From the NCBI GenBank assembly GCA_014607495.2, contig CP053161.1, positions 930,001 through 994,000 on the forward strand: a stretch of DNA of 64,000 nt, in the 5' to 3' direction. Below the pieces are notes generated by a model. The model was given only the letters and a program-made list of their open reading frames with translations. It made no database searches and was not told where the DNA came from. The DNA is from Carposina sasakii. Lineage: Eukaryota; Arthropoda; Insecta; Lepidoptera; Carposinidae. Made by a program: the position numbers and the translations under genes. Within the stretch, counting starts at the first letter, position 1. The number at the start of each line of letters is the position of its first letter. This document shows positions 1-11,756 of this stretch, one piece after another.

Positions 1-1950
1 TCTTCGCTCATATTTGTATGGAAATAAACTGCCCTCGGTCGGCCTCCGGCTATAACCGTTTTTGATTTTATTATTGAGCAATGCGTCGCCTTAAACCCTC
101 GAGCTAACTTAATACCTAACTCACTCATGAAAACAACGGTTGTAGATGAATTTCAAAGCACAGGTTATTGTTTATGTGCATTCGAAGGAAAGAGAATGTT
201 GTTTGTCATGATGTTGCTATGCCAAGATTCTTTACCTATTTACTGTCAGTGGCTTGGAACTAAACTCATTAGTTAACACATAACGATACAATACTGCTCG
301 TTCAATGATTTGTTTCAAAAACAAGCTCTCGGAGCGTATGATTACGTAACTCTATATTTGGATTTAGGGTTACAAAAGGAAATTTATCCGAATCCCCGAT
401 AATATAATAACAATCCTTATCAAATCAAATATAAAATGTTATATATCCACAGACTAAGCACAATACATCTCAAAATCCTGAAGGGCCATAACACATCTCT
501 AATGGATATCAGTAAATAGCCTTTAAGGGCCTGTGTACACTGGCTGAGTGAAACAGACGTTGACGGATGATGTTTGCCGACACTAGCGGGGATAACCCTA
601 GGTTCATGTAAACAACAGGTTATTTGTTTGCAGACTTTCCCATTATGTCTGAAAAAATACTTCCTAGGTAATAAATTTTTGAAAGTATAAATGGTCTGCA
701 AAAGTTGAAAAAGTTTTGCTAGTAGTTTATTTCATTGATGTATTTACGTAGTAAATATTCCTATCAACATTGTGCATTCATGTCTTAGTTGTTTTATTTT
801 TTTTATATGCGATTTACTATAAGTATTAATATTAATTATAAAAATGATTAATAAAGAAATGAAAAAAAAATACCCGTTTTTTTTAAATATTAATATAAAT
901 CTATAAACTTTTTTTGTCATTGAAACATTTAAACATTTTACCTAATCCTGTGCGTGCATATGCATCATAAAATTTATAAGGTAAATTTTTTTCTTGTCAA
1001 AATACAATAAAATCCGGAAATACTAAGAAGAAACCCAAAGTCTAAAGATCAGAATTTATTTAGTTTTTTTTTCTACAAATGTTGTACACTGCAATAAAAT
1101 TAAGATTTGCAAAGTATTCATAATAAATGGAAATTTAAAAGAGAAAAAAATCATTTAACTGCAAACATTTATACGAACCAGAAGTTTGTAGTTTCTAGAT
1201 AAAACATAAAATGAAATTGAATATAGCTAGGACTTATTTTCCAAATCCAATGAAGTGTGAAAATGATATAAGACTCGACAGAAAACTATTGTTGGATCTT
1301 GAAACTATAATTTACTTACCTACGAGAAATCCGATAGCTTTCGACGGTCTCGCCTTGATTTAGTAGCATTTTCAAAGTATAAAAACGTTTTATAAACTTT
1401 TTGTAAGCTATACTTAGATACCTACGGTTTCAATGAGTTTATAGATTTTTTAAATTTCAAAAGTAAAGGTAATTCCAAGCTTGTTCTTTATAGGTAATTG
1501 AAAACAAGATGTAGAACTGAGCTGAATGCTATATGTATGTATATGTATTTTATAAACTTTACTGTCATATATTACCTGCTGTATTAACAAATAAGTTAAC
1601 ATTTCTTGAAAATTTTATCAAACATTATTACAAATGTATTCACTTAAAAATCTGATTATGTAGCAAAGCACTGAATAAAAATAACCCTCCTTCTGCCGCG
1701 GTCGGGTTATAACATACTGCAGTATAAGCTGCTCATAAAAGGATTTAAATTTACAGCTTGCAACCTTTTTGGATTTCCCTGAATTTCAAAATAGGTGAGA
1801 TTGAGTGAGGACTGAACCGCTAAGTAGATAAAGTCAGAAGGTGATAAGTAGGTAAGTACGATGAATGTAACACTGTGTGTAGGGTCTAACTGTAAGGGTG
1901 TTAATAGCAAGCTGACGTTTATAGATTTTTCTAGTTACAAAGTATTCAAT
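1..1950. other. AT-rich DNA, no gene recognised
   Basis: Only short chance frames. Positions 845-870 (ATTAATAAAGAAATGAAAAA) recur at 56582-56602 and look like the poly(A)-bearing end of a dispersed retroelement. Confidence 0.5.
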
Positions 1951-2022
1951 CTCTAATAAGTGCCGATTTTATAATGATCAGATAAGGATACAAAATAAAG
2001 TAGCATATATTTGAAATACTTA

Positions 2023-2256
2023 CTTCCATGCTGCTCTGGGAGTGAAAAAAAGTATAATACTACAGCTGCGTCTCTTCCCGGGTATACTGTACAAGTCAGT
2101 AGAGGGACAAGAGGGTCTTGGTGTTTTGTAGGCGATGGGCTGACCACCTGTCACTATTAACCGAACTTGTACTGTACATCTCAACTATACTCTCAAAATT
2201 GGTCAGAAGGGGCACCATGTGGTTCTATCGGCCCTTGGTGCTCTGCCTACCCCGTA
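2023..2256 (-). mobile_element. Dispersed repeat family A (about 240 bp), copy 1
   Basis: The same sequence occurs at 19078-19333 (+), 36621-36718 (+, truncated) and 63771-64000 (-). Landmarks are GGGTAGGCAGAGCACCA, GGCCGATAGAACCACA, GCCCATCGCCTACAAAACAC and CACTCCCAGAGCAG. It has no coding capacity. It resembles the 3' untranslated ends of lepidopteran non-LTR elements, but class is an inference. Confidence 0.8.
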
Positions 2257-2756
2257 TCTCCACTAAGGAAAGTAATATAAGACACAAAACCAAAAATGAC
2301 AAAAGAAAATCGCATAGTCTACATCTAGCCTAACGCAAGATATATTTTCCACCCTCTCAGTAGAAGTTGAAGTCTAATTCAAATATACACTAACGAAATG
2401 GGACAAACGTGACTAGAATAACAGAAAATGCTCCGCCACACTGCAGTGTACTTGACTGTGACAAGACCGCAACACTCGGCGGACATGCCGCTAATTTTCA
2501 AATCAAACAGTTCTACTCGGGGCATCGGGTCGGTGGTTTTTGCTTTGAATTTGGTCTATTTGATGAGTAAACAAAAACTGTGTGCCGAATTATGTTGTTA
2601 CGACATTAAATTTGAGGTTTTCATATGATACACGCGGGGTGTATTACTAATATTAGGTAGGATATAGCTCAGTCGCATAGTCAGATCTAAAAGATCAGTA
2701 AGATACTACTAGCTCATCACTTGAGATAACGCCCTTGAGTTTCTTGCGATACTGCT

Positions 2757-3051
2757 TATACAGGGTGTAAAAAAAGGGTATGTTAAACGAAAAGCTATGT
2801 AAATAGATTAACTAAGTGGAGTAACTAAGTAACTATAGAGAACCTATCCACGGAATTTAAGACTCTAAATCACAACTTAATTTTTCTAGGTAGTATGGAG
2901 GATTCTTAAACATCTCAGGATATTTTTTTATAGAATATTGAAAAATTAAGTTGTGATTTAGAGTCTCAAATTTTGTGGATAGGTTCTCTATTATAGTGGG
3001 CTATTTACATAGCTTTTCGCTTAATATACCCTTTTTGTTACACCCTGTATA
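2757..3051. mobile_element. Fold-back MITE (hairpin family C), copy 1
   Basis: The ends are inverted (TATACAGGGTGTAA and TTACACCCTGTATA) and the arms of about 120 nt pair along most of their length. The core arms 2861-2886 and 2939-2964 are perfectly complementary. No open frame; a non-autonomous DNA transposon mobilised in trans is the usual explanation. Copy 2 is at 4177-4440. Confidence 0.88.
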
Positions 3052-3845
3052 TTCTAGTGAAGACCCGTACCTAAGTACAGGACAACATTTCAGCTTAGAA
3101 TTTAGTAAATTTTGATTAAATTACATTTAAGAGTCGGATTTGCGAATGAAATTAATTTGCGTTAACATATTAAATAGCAAAATTTTATCACACATTTCAT
3201 TTCATCGATACAAGAAAGATGTAAAATGGATTTTAGTGAGTGATATACGTTTATATCTATTTAATAAATCATAGATAGCTAACTATTTATTTTTCATTAT
3301 ATTTACTTACAGATGTACGGATTTTAACTCTTTCAAAATATCTTGAATTTACAAAAAATCCATCATGATAGTAAAAATAAAATAAGGCAAGTAAAGTTTA
3401 ATAATTATTAGATATCGTACTTTGCTGGTCCCAGCTTGATTAGCGGTTGTCTATTCCAGTGTCAAGTGTTCTTATCCTTTTCAAATCCTTCCTGGCTTGA
3501 CACATGCCGGATTTTAGTTTAATGAGAATTTGACCAACGGCTACTTTATCTGCAAGATCAACTGCAAAACCTACTATATATGAGGATGACCCTTCGAATA
3601 GATAACCATTCATCAAGATCCCATGATAAAGTGGCCAAGTAGGGTACATAGGGCAAGTTGAAATTTAATTTAGTTGGTTGTCCTTGCTATGCCTGGTGAT
3701 ATAGATGTAAAATAAAATAGACATGTTTAGTTATTAAAAGCTCTACTGGCCGTTAGTAAACTTTGCCTGAAGCGTTATATTTAAACTTCAGAATACTTAG
3801 TTACGCTCGAAACAATCTATCTTTTCTATACATACCTATAATAAA

Positions 3846-4172
3846 AATGTAACGAATCGCTGTTTGTACATGGAAGATATATGCGAAAAAATATTTTAGA
3901 AGACCTTTATCAACGCAATAGTACCCAAAAGAATGATTTTTGGAATTTTTGTCCGTTTATTTGTCTGTTTGTCAGTTTGTCTGTGCGTTTGTGCACGCTA
4001 ATCTCAGAAACAACTGAACCGATTTTTATGCAGTTTTCAGGAATATATTGTGATAGGTCCCACTTAATATATAGGCTACTTTTTATCCCGGGAAAATATT
4101 TCTATCCCGGATAATTTCGACAATTTGTTTTTTCTGTAGTCCACGCGGACGGAGTCGCAGGCGTCCACTAGT
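3846..4172 (+). mobile_element. Dispersed repeat family E, copy 1
   Basis: Starts with AACGAATCGCTGT and ends with GTCCACGCGGACGGAGTCGC. The inner landmarks ACCGATTTxxATGCAGTTTTCAG and TATCCCGGGA recur at 52594-52942 (+), 53101-53283 (-) and 18120-18310 (-); 49585-49800 is a weaker relative. A common non-coding insect repeat type of uncertain class. Confidence 0.75.
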
Positions 4173-4176
4173 CCAA

Positions 4177-4440
4177 TATACAGGATGTAACAGAAAGGGT
4201 ATGTTAAGCGAAAAGCTATGTAAATAGCCTACTATAGAGAATCTATTTCTAAAATTTGACACTCGAAATCACATGTTTATTTTTCAAGATTGTATGAAAA
4301 TTCCTGAGTTGTTTGGGAATTCTCCATACTATCTGGAAAAATAAACATGTGATTTCGAGTCTGAAATTTTTTGGGTAGGTTCATTTTAGTGGGCTATAGC
4401 TTTTCGCTTATCATACCCCTTTTGTTACATCCTGTATATA
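4177..4440. mobile_element. Fold-back MITE (hairpin family C), copy 2
   Basis: Ends ATATACAGGATGTAAC and TTGTTACATCCTGTATAT with long inverted arms. The core arms 4261-4285 and 4336-4360 are perfectly complementary, although the core sequence differs at four sites from copy 1. It abuts the family E copy ending near 4172. Confidence 0.88.
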
Positions 4441-5152
4441 TCAAAGGTAAACAAATAAAGTTGGTAATTCTAATTATATATTACCTATTAATGTATACTC
4501 GTATTATTATGGGTTTATTTGTTGTTTAATTTCATATATAAGCGACTGCTTAATTAATTAATAATGATTAATAGCCTAAAGAAATAAAGAATAGATAAAA
4601 TATTTATAAGTGCACCATAGTTTTATTTGTTTTTATTTACTACTAGCCTTGAAATGTTAAGACCTAAAACACCGTTTTCTTAAGATAAGGACGTAGTTAC
4701 TAACGGGTCAAGCATAACTAACTCACATTAGGTAGGTACCCATATCTCGATCTTAACTAAACGCCTAATCTCTAATGATAGCCATCTCTATGTTCTTATA
4801 ATATCGGTGACTAGTGGGATCGGCTGTTCATTTCCTATAACTAACAGCTCTCACGCTGCTTGAATTAATTAGATTTCCACTCGAGCTTCGAGGGTACTTG
4901 TGAATTTGAAGAAGGAATTATTTAGACGTAAGTAATTCTTGGGTCTAAATACCTACGTAGGGTTTTAATACCGGATCAAGTTATACGTGGAAGCTTTATT
5001 AATAACGATTGGATCGATGCTTTCAAAGGGAAGATGGTTAGTTTTGACTTAAATACGGTTTCAAGGAATGAGTTTTGGGCGAGCAACTTTGGGTAAAAGC
5101 GACAATATTAAATGTTTACCTTTACATCACCTCTAGACAAAAACGAAAAGTA

Positions 5153-5526
5153 TATACAGAATGATTTTTGTTCGTCAACGTTCCTAAAAACTACGGAATG
5201 TCCTCATCATCACGATCATTTTTCTCCATGGAAGCATACCTGGGAAGTGTCTGGTTTCCAAAATATTAGGGTCCAGAGTTGAGTAAATAGACTGCGTTTT
5301 TCTGCATAAATGCACATTCACGCGTGTAGCAAGATTTTTTCACGAGAAATAATTAATATCTGTCTATGAAAAAACTAGCATAAATACTGGACCAAATCAA
5401 GTATTTTTTTTTAAATTGACATCTTTAAATAAATTTTTTTAACTTTAAATTAACATAAACTTACTTTATTTGCTGTATAGAGTACATACCCTTCGTTAAG
5501 GGTGGCAACGAAAAACATTCTGTATA
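5153..5526 (+). mobile_element. Dispersed repeat family B (about 370 bp), copy 1
   Basis: Ends TATACAGAATG and CATTCTGTATA are a perfect 11-bp inverted pair. Landmarks are GTCGTCAACGTTCC-like, ATACCTGGGAAGTGTC, AGACTGCGTTTTTCTGC, CACGAGAAATAATTAATAT and AAACTTACTTTATTTG. Other copies are at 44771-45150 (+), 19597-19980 (-), 52331-52580 (-, truncated) and 63094-63457 (-). Non-coding; most likely a MITE. Confidence 0.85.
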
Positions 5527-5553
5527 CTCAATCGAATTTACCGAATCTATCGA

Positions 5554-5670
5554 AGGGCCGATTTTTCCAATGTTAAAATAAGCCTTTATGTTGATAAAAA
5601 TAAAGTTGATGTTGACTTTCTCTAAAACTTGATCATGACAGAAACAGTATCAACTTAACAACAGTACCTA
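5554..5670 (+). mobile_element. MITE family D fragment
   Basis: Shares GGGCCGATTTTTCCAAT and AAAACTTGATCA with copies at 15126-15815, 53960-54114 and 55392-55548. Only one arm is clear here. Confidence 0.55.
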
Positions 5671-5890
5671 GTATAAACTTTATTTGTGAAAACTTTACTG
5701 TGTACAATAAAGCATATAAAAAAAAACTTTATTCTTCATATAAGCTAGTAACTTGTCACTATTATATTATGTTATGCTAAAAGTGTCTGTGGGAACTCCT
5801 TGATGATCCTGCAGTACTGGCGGACTACCCCATTTCAGGTACACAGGCGTCAATAAATAGAGTATATAACCTATTAAGTGGATAAGTATT

Positions 5891-6064
5891 AGAGTGGATA
5901 CCACGTATCGGAAAACGCAGCGTGGGAAGGCCACCCGCGAGATGGACGGACGACCTGGCCAAGGTCGCGGGCGTCGGTTGGATGCAGGCTGCTACCGACC
6001 GGTTGGTATGGAGGTTGTTACGCCTATGTCCAGCAGTGGACTTCCCAGGGCTGAAATGATGATG
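5891..6064 (+). pseudogene. 3' end of a non-LTR retrotransposon RT ORF
   Basis: One frame reads GKRSVGRPPARWTDDLAKVAG, the basic C-terminal tail of RTE/CR1-type endonuclease-reverse transcriptases, then an equivalent of the usual 'GxxYVQQW' end with changes (LCPAVDFPGLK) and a stop followed by ATGATGATG. The element is 5'-truncated, as is usual after incomplete target-primed reverse transcription. Confidence 0.75.
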
Positions 6065-6099
6065 ATTACCTATTACTACTCCTTATAGGTAGAACAAAA

Positions 6100-8040
6100 T
6101 TCATATTGATAGATGAAACTATCCGAATTCCAACAGTACAAATACCACAATCTGTCGGATTCTAAACATTGGCTCGGTCACTAATATACCTGGAAATTAA
6201 TTTTACTAATATGGGATATAATTTACCTATATAGGTACTATAGGTAAGTACATATAAAATGCTATACTTATCTTTTCCTGAATGACTGACGCACAGTCTA
6301 AACCGCTGATCTTAGAGACCTGCTACACGAAGAGTGCATTTATGTATGACATAGGCATCTGAAGAGAAAGGATTTCCCAACCATCAGAACGGGTGAAATG
6401 GAAATTGTAAATTTTACGCAAGGATTAAATAGAATGATTGATTATGCCTTAACAACTTTAGTAGCCTTCGTAAAGTATCTACCTTCACAAATATTTTTAC
6501 CTTCTAAAGAGTTTTTACCTACACGCCCGCCGTAGCATCGGTAGCTATATAATAGTTAAACCTGTCATATTCTCCCTAGGTGCAAGCACGTATGGTTTAA
6601 TTTGGTTTTTCCGCTATAACATGTCCAGCTTCGGACGCAGTTAATTTTCCACGTCGATGCCGTCATGGCATAGTAAAAACAAACAACTAGGTTGTTTATA
6701 TGAAATGCGTCCATAAAATTTACGGCGACACAGTATTTGTGAAAATTAATGGAATTGCAGATTTGGCGCGGTTTACACACCATCGGTGTTATTACAAAAG
6801 AGCGCCTAAAGTTAGACTCGTTTTAAATATGACATTTGACAGCAAAATGTATACAACAACCGTCAAATTTAGGCAATGTTTCGCTTAAATGTTGCTTATA
6901 TTCTTTTGTTATAACACCGCAAATGTCAGTGTCAGAAACTAGTTTCGATCTAGATTCCGTTATATCTTTATATTTGTATTTTTATTATTTTGAGTTGTTC
7001 ATACATATACACGACTATGTTACCAAAGCGGGTTACTCAGAACTGCAGGAACATAAAGGAGGTCATTCGATCGCTACGTTTAGCATTACCAGGGCAGTTA
7101 CTAGCGTATATCTTAAGAGAAAGCCCGAGTTCCTTAGTCTTACGACATGCACGGAAGGAGAAGTAGCTGATGTATTCTAGGCTCCACTCCACATCAGCTC
7201 AGGATTTTAAGTTGTCGCAGTCCTTATATAGACGTTTGATATTGGGTCACTTCATTACCAACTTGAGTAATGATCAACCAGGTAAGATTCGACCGAATAC
7301 TCAAGGCTTTCGTAATAAATAAATAATTCACAAATGCATACGAGAACAGTGTATTGATATGGGCAAGAAAATGTTGCGATGGGTATTAGCTTATGTTACA
7401 TGAAGTATTTTAAGTAGCCTGTACCTAGCTAAACTACTTGTTTCTTTTTACCACGTAAATGTCGAGCCGCCGCATTCTGATTGCTGGAGACATCTAATTA
7501 TTGGTCGACTTTTCTGGTGACGATCTGTATGAAGCCTTTTTAGCTACATTTTCAGTAGCTAATTTCTTTTTTTAATAAGATACATCATATTCGAAACATT
7601 CAAACAGTTTTCTCTGATCTATATCCATATTATTATTACTTTACTTTTAGTTTACTTTACCCTCATGCAATAAAAAATAAACATAACTAAAGAACTACCA
7701 TTTTGGAAACAAAAGACACAAGAAACTAAATTGGGACGCTGCAGCTTGGCTCGCATTATGGACTACAAATTGTATATCCCCAAATCCACTTCCGAACAAG
7801 ACTTTCACTGGCACTGTATAAAACTGTCTCTGGTATGTTTGAACGAACCATAGATGTGCAAATAGATAGAATACCACAATCTCTACAATTAAAAAGTTAA
7901 TATTGCAACTCAAGTTCCATCGTCAAAAATACTGCACAGATTCAACATTATTTAGTTTTAAATAAGTATAAACATTTATTAGTTTTATTATTTAAACAAA
8001 TAGATAAGTAAACAGGTACAAGGTTATTGGAATAAACTAG
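6100..8040. other. No gene recognised; short repeat remnants
   Basis: Contains a stretch related to other copies of a lepidopteran repeat (TTACGACATGCACGGAAGG to GATGTATTCTAGG, 7138-7182), which also occurs near 42160-42205, 57750-57795 and inverted at 58470-58620. The rest shows only chance frames. Confidence 0.5.
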
Positions 8041-8084
8041 ATAGAATTAAAATGATTGAATACGTATATATATATTTCATATAT

Positions 8085-8219
8085 ATATAACTTACCTCAT
8101 ACTAACAACCTCGACAAGCGAGATCGAGAGATTTTTGCATTATTTAGATTAATTCCATTGTTCTTTAAAAAAAATCCAATTTGAAATAAAACAATCCGAG
8201 ATTCTCCCGATCTAGTATC

Positions 8220-8279
<60 letters not shown>

Positions 8280-8310
8280 AATACGTATATATATATTTCA
8301 TATATATATA
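8085..8310 (+). repeat. Left arm of a long inverted repeat, with AT microsatellite
   Basis: From ACTTACCTCATACTAACAAC to the AT run, this matches the reverse complement of 13715-13938 with only one substitution and one single-base length difference noticed over about 170 nt. A 30-nt stretch (GAATACGTATATATATATTT...) occurs on both sides of the left arm, at about 8056 and 8278. Confidence 0.85.
8228..8276. repeat. (AT)n microsatellite
   Basis: An uninterrupted alternating AT run. It creates the TyrIle-repeat open frame at 8165-8419 on the minus strand, which is not a gene. Confidence 0.95.
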
Positions 8311-8340
8311 TATATATATAGAGATACCAACCCGTCAATT

Positions 8341-8539
8341 GTTGATCATGCGTGCCGTCAGGTGAGCATTTTGTTGATCCGAAAACGTAAGTTGATCCGG
8401 GTGCCATTTGTTGATCCAATGTGGCTTGTAGCTTACTAATGTGGCTCTGATCGGATCAACAATTTACTTTGTCGAAATTAAGGTCATGCAATGAAAATGT
8501 TGATCCAATATACAAATCCACTCCGATAGTTGTTGATCC
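8341..8539. repeat. Cluster of GTTGATCC motifs
   Basis: GTTGATCC occurs exactly at 8373, 8391, 8410, 8499 and 8532, its reverse complement at 8453, and the variant GTTGATCA at 8341. Subterminal iterated motifs of this kind bind transposases in some DNA transposons; no such link is shown here. Confidence 0.7.
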
Positions 8540-8599
8540 GATTCAAATGGACCAATCAGAAGATAGCAAATCATCCCATTGGCCCGTCAAACATAGCGG

Positions 8600-8972
8600 C
8601 GCGGCGGTGGTGTGAGACCGTTTCGAGCCAGAATTATTAAGTGGTACTTTTTCGGGGGACAAATTAGGAAATTGAAAAAAAGTTTTGCAAGCCGTACCGT
8701 GTCATATATCAAATGAAACGGCTCATTATGAGGATCTCAAATACATTTTTGTTATTATTGTAAAATAAATAGTTATGATTTAATTCAAGAAAGAAGACGA
8801 AGATTGACCATTCCCCCCCCCCCTGATCTCCGAAACTACTTAGCTCAAAATTTAAACAAATTACAAAATATAGTTCATTACTTGTAGATTACAGGAAAAC
8901 CTATAAGAATTTGTGGCATTGTACGGAAGCCTCTCCACGCGAGTTTAACTCGCACTTGGCCGGGTTTTTTTA
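8600..8972 (+). mobile_element. Dispersed repeat ending in CGCACTTGGCCGGGTTTTTTT
   Basis: The stretch from AAGTTTTGCAAGCCGTACC through an 11-C run (8813-8823) to the end ACTCGCACTTGGCCGGG then T7 is of a type I recall as widespread in moth genomes, probably the 3' end of a retroelement. Only one copy is in this window, so the call rests on recall. Confidence 0.5.
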
Positions 8973-9517
8973 GTCACTAAGAAACCCTTATAGTTTCGTC
9001 ATGTCCGTCTATCTGTCCAGCCGCGCCATAGCTCAAAGACTTAAATACTATGGGCATATTAATTTAAGTAATAATTATGGGCATTTGGATTTCGAGTGCG
9101 ATTGGAAACGTTGTGTGGAAAATCAGTTCAGTGTGTTTGGATTGGATTACGAGTGAATAAATCCTTAACAGTAGTCGGCGGCATTTTTAATAACAAATAG
9201 CGAACCCTAGCACAAAAAAATATTAACTTTGTTGATAGTACTGAGTAATATTTCTTTATTTATTTAGTTGGTAACATTAGTTTAAGTTATAAGGAAAAAA
9301 ATGTAAAAACAGCTAAAATATAAACGGTGCATAGTTTATCTCTTATAATTGTTTAGGTAAAATTACCTTATCTTTATTTGTCTAGTTTGTAAGTGAATTT
9401 AAGTTTGTTTATAAGGATGGTTAGTAAATAGTGCTAAGTTATGTATTAAGTTACTTTTCTTTGCTTACATATCATTTAGTCTATAAGTTTAATTCATCCA
9501 ACACATTCACCAATCCG

Positions 9518-9632
9518 TATGGCCCGCGTGGTGGAGTATGTCCTTAGCCCGTCCGCATTAATTTGTGAGCGGAGAGACCCGTGCCGTGTAGCGGGCTATA
9601 ATGGTTTGGAATGATGACGATGAAGTTTAGTT
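9518..9632 (+). mobile_element. Retroelement 3' tail
   Basis: GTGAGCGGAGAGACCCGTGCC, GTAGCGGGCTATAATGG and then GATGACGATGA form the typical 3' end of lepidopteran RTE-like elements, ending in GAT-rich triplets. No coding part remains. Confidence 0.6.
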
Positions 9633-9794
9633 AAAGTTTTGCTTATAAAAAAAATATGGAAATACGTAAGTATGTACGTAATTATAATGTAAATACCTAG
9701 TTCATAGTTTAGTTCTAATAAATGGTTAATAAGTTACTCTTCTTTATTTATCTAGTTTGTAAGTTTATGTTGATAAAGATATTTCTTAAATAGA

Positions 9795-10130
9795 ATTACT
9801 TGTAACAACGCCCGCGGTTTCACCCGCGTGGTTCCCGTTCCCGTTAGAATATTAAGATCTAACTTTCCGGCCGCGTGGTTCCCATTCCCGTACGAATAAC
9901 AAGATAAAATATAGCCTTTGTGTTATTCTAATGTATAAGCTGTATTATTGTAAAGTTTCATTATAATCCATTCAGTAGTTTTTGCGCGTAAGAATAACAA
10001 ACATCCATACATACAAACTTTCGTATTCTTGATATTAATAGGATGTGAAAGTTTGGACCTCTGGATATTGGTACTCAATTACGCAAAACGGCTTGAGGGA
10101 TTTGGATAAAAATTGGTATACAAATTGGAT
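9795..10130 (+). mobile_element. Dispersed 'CCCGCGG...CCCGCGTGG' repeat
   Basis: GGTTTCACCCGCGTGGTTCCCGT recurs as a variant at 10797-10960 and inverted at 12440-12640. The right part (ACGCAAAACGGCTTGAGGGATTTGGAT) matches ACGCAAAAGCGGTTTGACGGATTTGGAT at 12591. Non-coding; the 10045-10296 frame on it is incidental. Confidence 0.65.
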
Positions 10131-10597
10131 TAACATAATGGATACTTTTTATTTCGATATTCCTACGGGAATTACACGCGATCTTATCGCATCTATAGAA
10201 GTTATAGGTAGAAAAAAAACATATTTTTATCAAATAATATCAAATCTTTTTTTATCAAATAATAAGTATCAAAATTTCAAATCTGTTGAAAATTAATACC
10301 ACAACATGCGAAAATAAAATTAAAAACCCTAAGTGTCGATTCACACACAAAAAATAACAAAATAGGTAGGTAGGTATTTTTTCAACATAAAAAGTTAGGT
10401 AACAAATTCTTTATAATCAAATAATCAACCCGTCAAATATACTGTTAGGTACAAAATAAGTAAAAATATTCACTTAGTAATAACATACATAATTAATCAT
10501 TATAACCAAGTAACATCTCCAATTCTGGTTAAGCATTATTGTGTTGCACCATTTGTCAAAAATAGCATCCTAAGATCGATCATCGATCTCAATTTAG

Positions 10598-10683
10598 AGT
10601 GGGTTGCACCGTAGACTCGATTTAACCAAAGATTTGACGCTTGAATTGACTGTGGTTAAAGTTAAGTGGTGCAACCCAGCCTT
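10598..10683. mobile_element. Short MITE with GGGTTGCACC termini
   Basis: GGGTTGCACC at 10600 and GGTGCAACCC at 10669 are perfect inverted ends, with TTTAACCA and TGGTTAAA complementary further in. A further related TTGCACCA lies outside at 10553. Confidence 0.65.
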
Positions 10684-10970
10684 AGTGTAGTAACCATCTG
10701 AAATTTTTGAAGTCGATTTAAGTTTTTTATGTCATACACATTTTATTTGTTTAATGATGTGAAAACCCTTATATTATTTATTTTTTACTAGCATTCCGCT
10801 TGCGGCTTCACCCGCGTGATTCCCGTTCCCATTAAAAAGTAGTCTATGACATTTTTCAAGCTCTAATCTATATCTGTACCAAATTTCATTTAAATCGGTT
10901 TAGTAGTTTAGGCGTGATTGAGTTACGACAGACAGGTTCCCGTTAGAATATCGAGATAATAACCAAAAAA

Positions 10971-11353
10971 CCGACTTCAAATAGGAAATTTAAAAAGTAA
11001 ATAAAAAATAAGGTTACTGAGCACAAAATAATTCGTATTTTGATTTAGTTAATCAGAAATTATTAAATAAGTATTTTATAATTTTGAAGTCAGTGCCAAG
11101 GAAATACTACTACAACCTTACTACAACTAAAACTAATAACAGTATTAGAATATAGGAATAGGTACCTACTTACTATCAAAGTAGCTTTTTAGATATTATG
11201 TACTGGCTTACAATAAAGGTTGTTGTAGTATTTACTTGGCTGGCACCGACCTTAAAATTATAAAATACTTATTTAATCATTTCTGATTATTTGAATCAAA
11301 GTACGAATTACTTTGTGCTAAGTTTTATTTTTTACTTTACTGTTTGAAGTTAG
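10971..11353. mobile_element. Long palindromic MITE
   Basis: The left arm (about 10971-11125) pairs with the right arm (about 11205-11353) along most of its length; landmarks are TAAATAAGTATTTTATAATTTT and its complement AAAATTATAAAATACTTATTT, both starting or ending near a GGTCGGTGCCA / TGAAGTCAGTGCCA word. The arms are only moderately similar, so it is an old copy. Confidence 0.75.
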
Positions 11354-11409
11354 TTTTTTTGTTAAAAATTATTTTATTTTACGATTTTTACTGATAAGTA
11401 GACCTAAAA

Positions 11410-11640
11410 GTGTTACCAGACCAATCGATCGATCGTCAATCGACGGAATCGATCGATGGTAGAATGGATTAGTCGACGTCGATCGATAGTTTCTACCAGA
11501 CCAATCGATCGATTGTCGATCGACGGCATCGATCGGTGGTTAGTCGAACGGTATCTGTCGATCAATTGAAGCTACCAGACCAGTCGATTGACGTTGACCG
11601 ATGCCGTCGATCAATGATCAATCGATTGGTCTGGTAACAC
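11410..11640. mobile_element. CGATCGAT-rich element with inverted ends
   Basis: It starts GTGTTACCAGACCAATCGAT and ends with the inverted form ATCGATTGGTCTGGTAACAC. Inside, ACCAGACCAATCGAT (third copy with GTCGAT) recurs at 11415, 11495 and 11573, so the element is built from 78-80-bp direct repeats plus one inverted end copy. Confidence 0.8.
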
Positions 11641-11756
11641 CCTAATAATGATGCTTGCATGCCTAGTAGGTAGTGGTATTCATATGTAAAACTTCAATCT
11701 TAATTAGGTATTATTTTTGTACGAACTCAACATTTGAAGTATAAGACATATGAAGT

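Noticed and set aside
8165..8419. 84-codon minus-strand frame with Tyr-Ile repeats
   Set aside because: It is the translation of an AT microsatellite; the same artefact occurs at 13605-13855.
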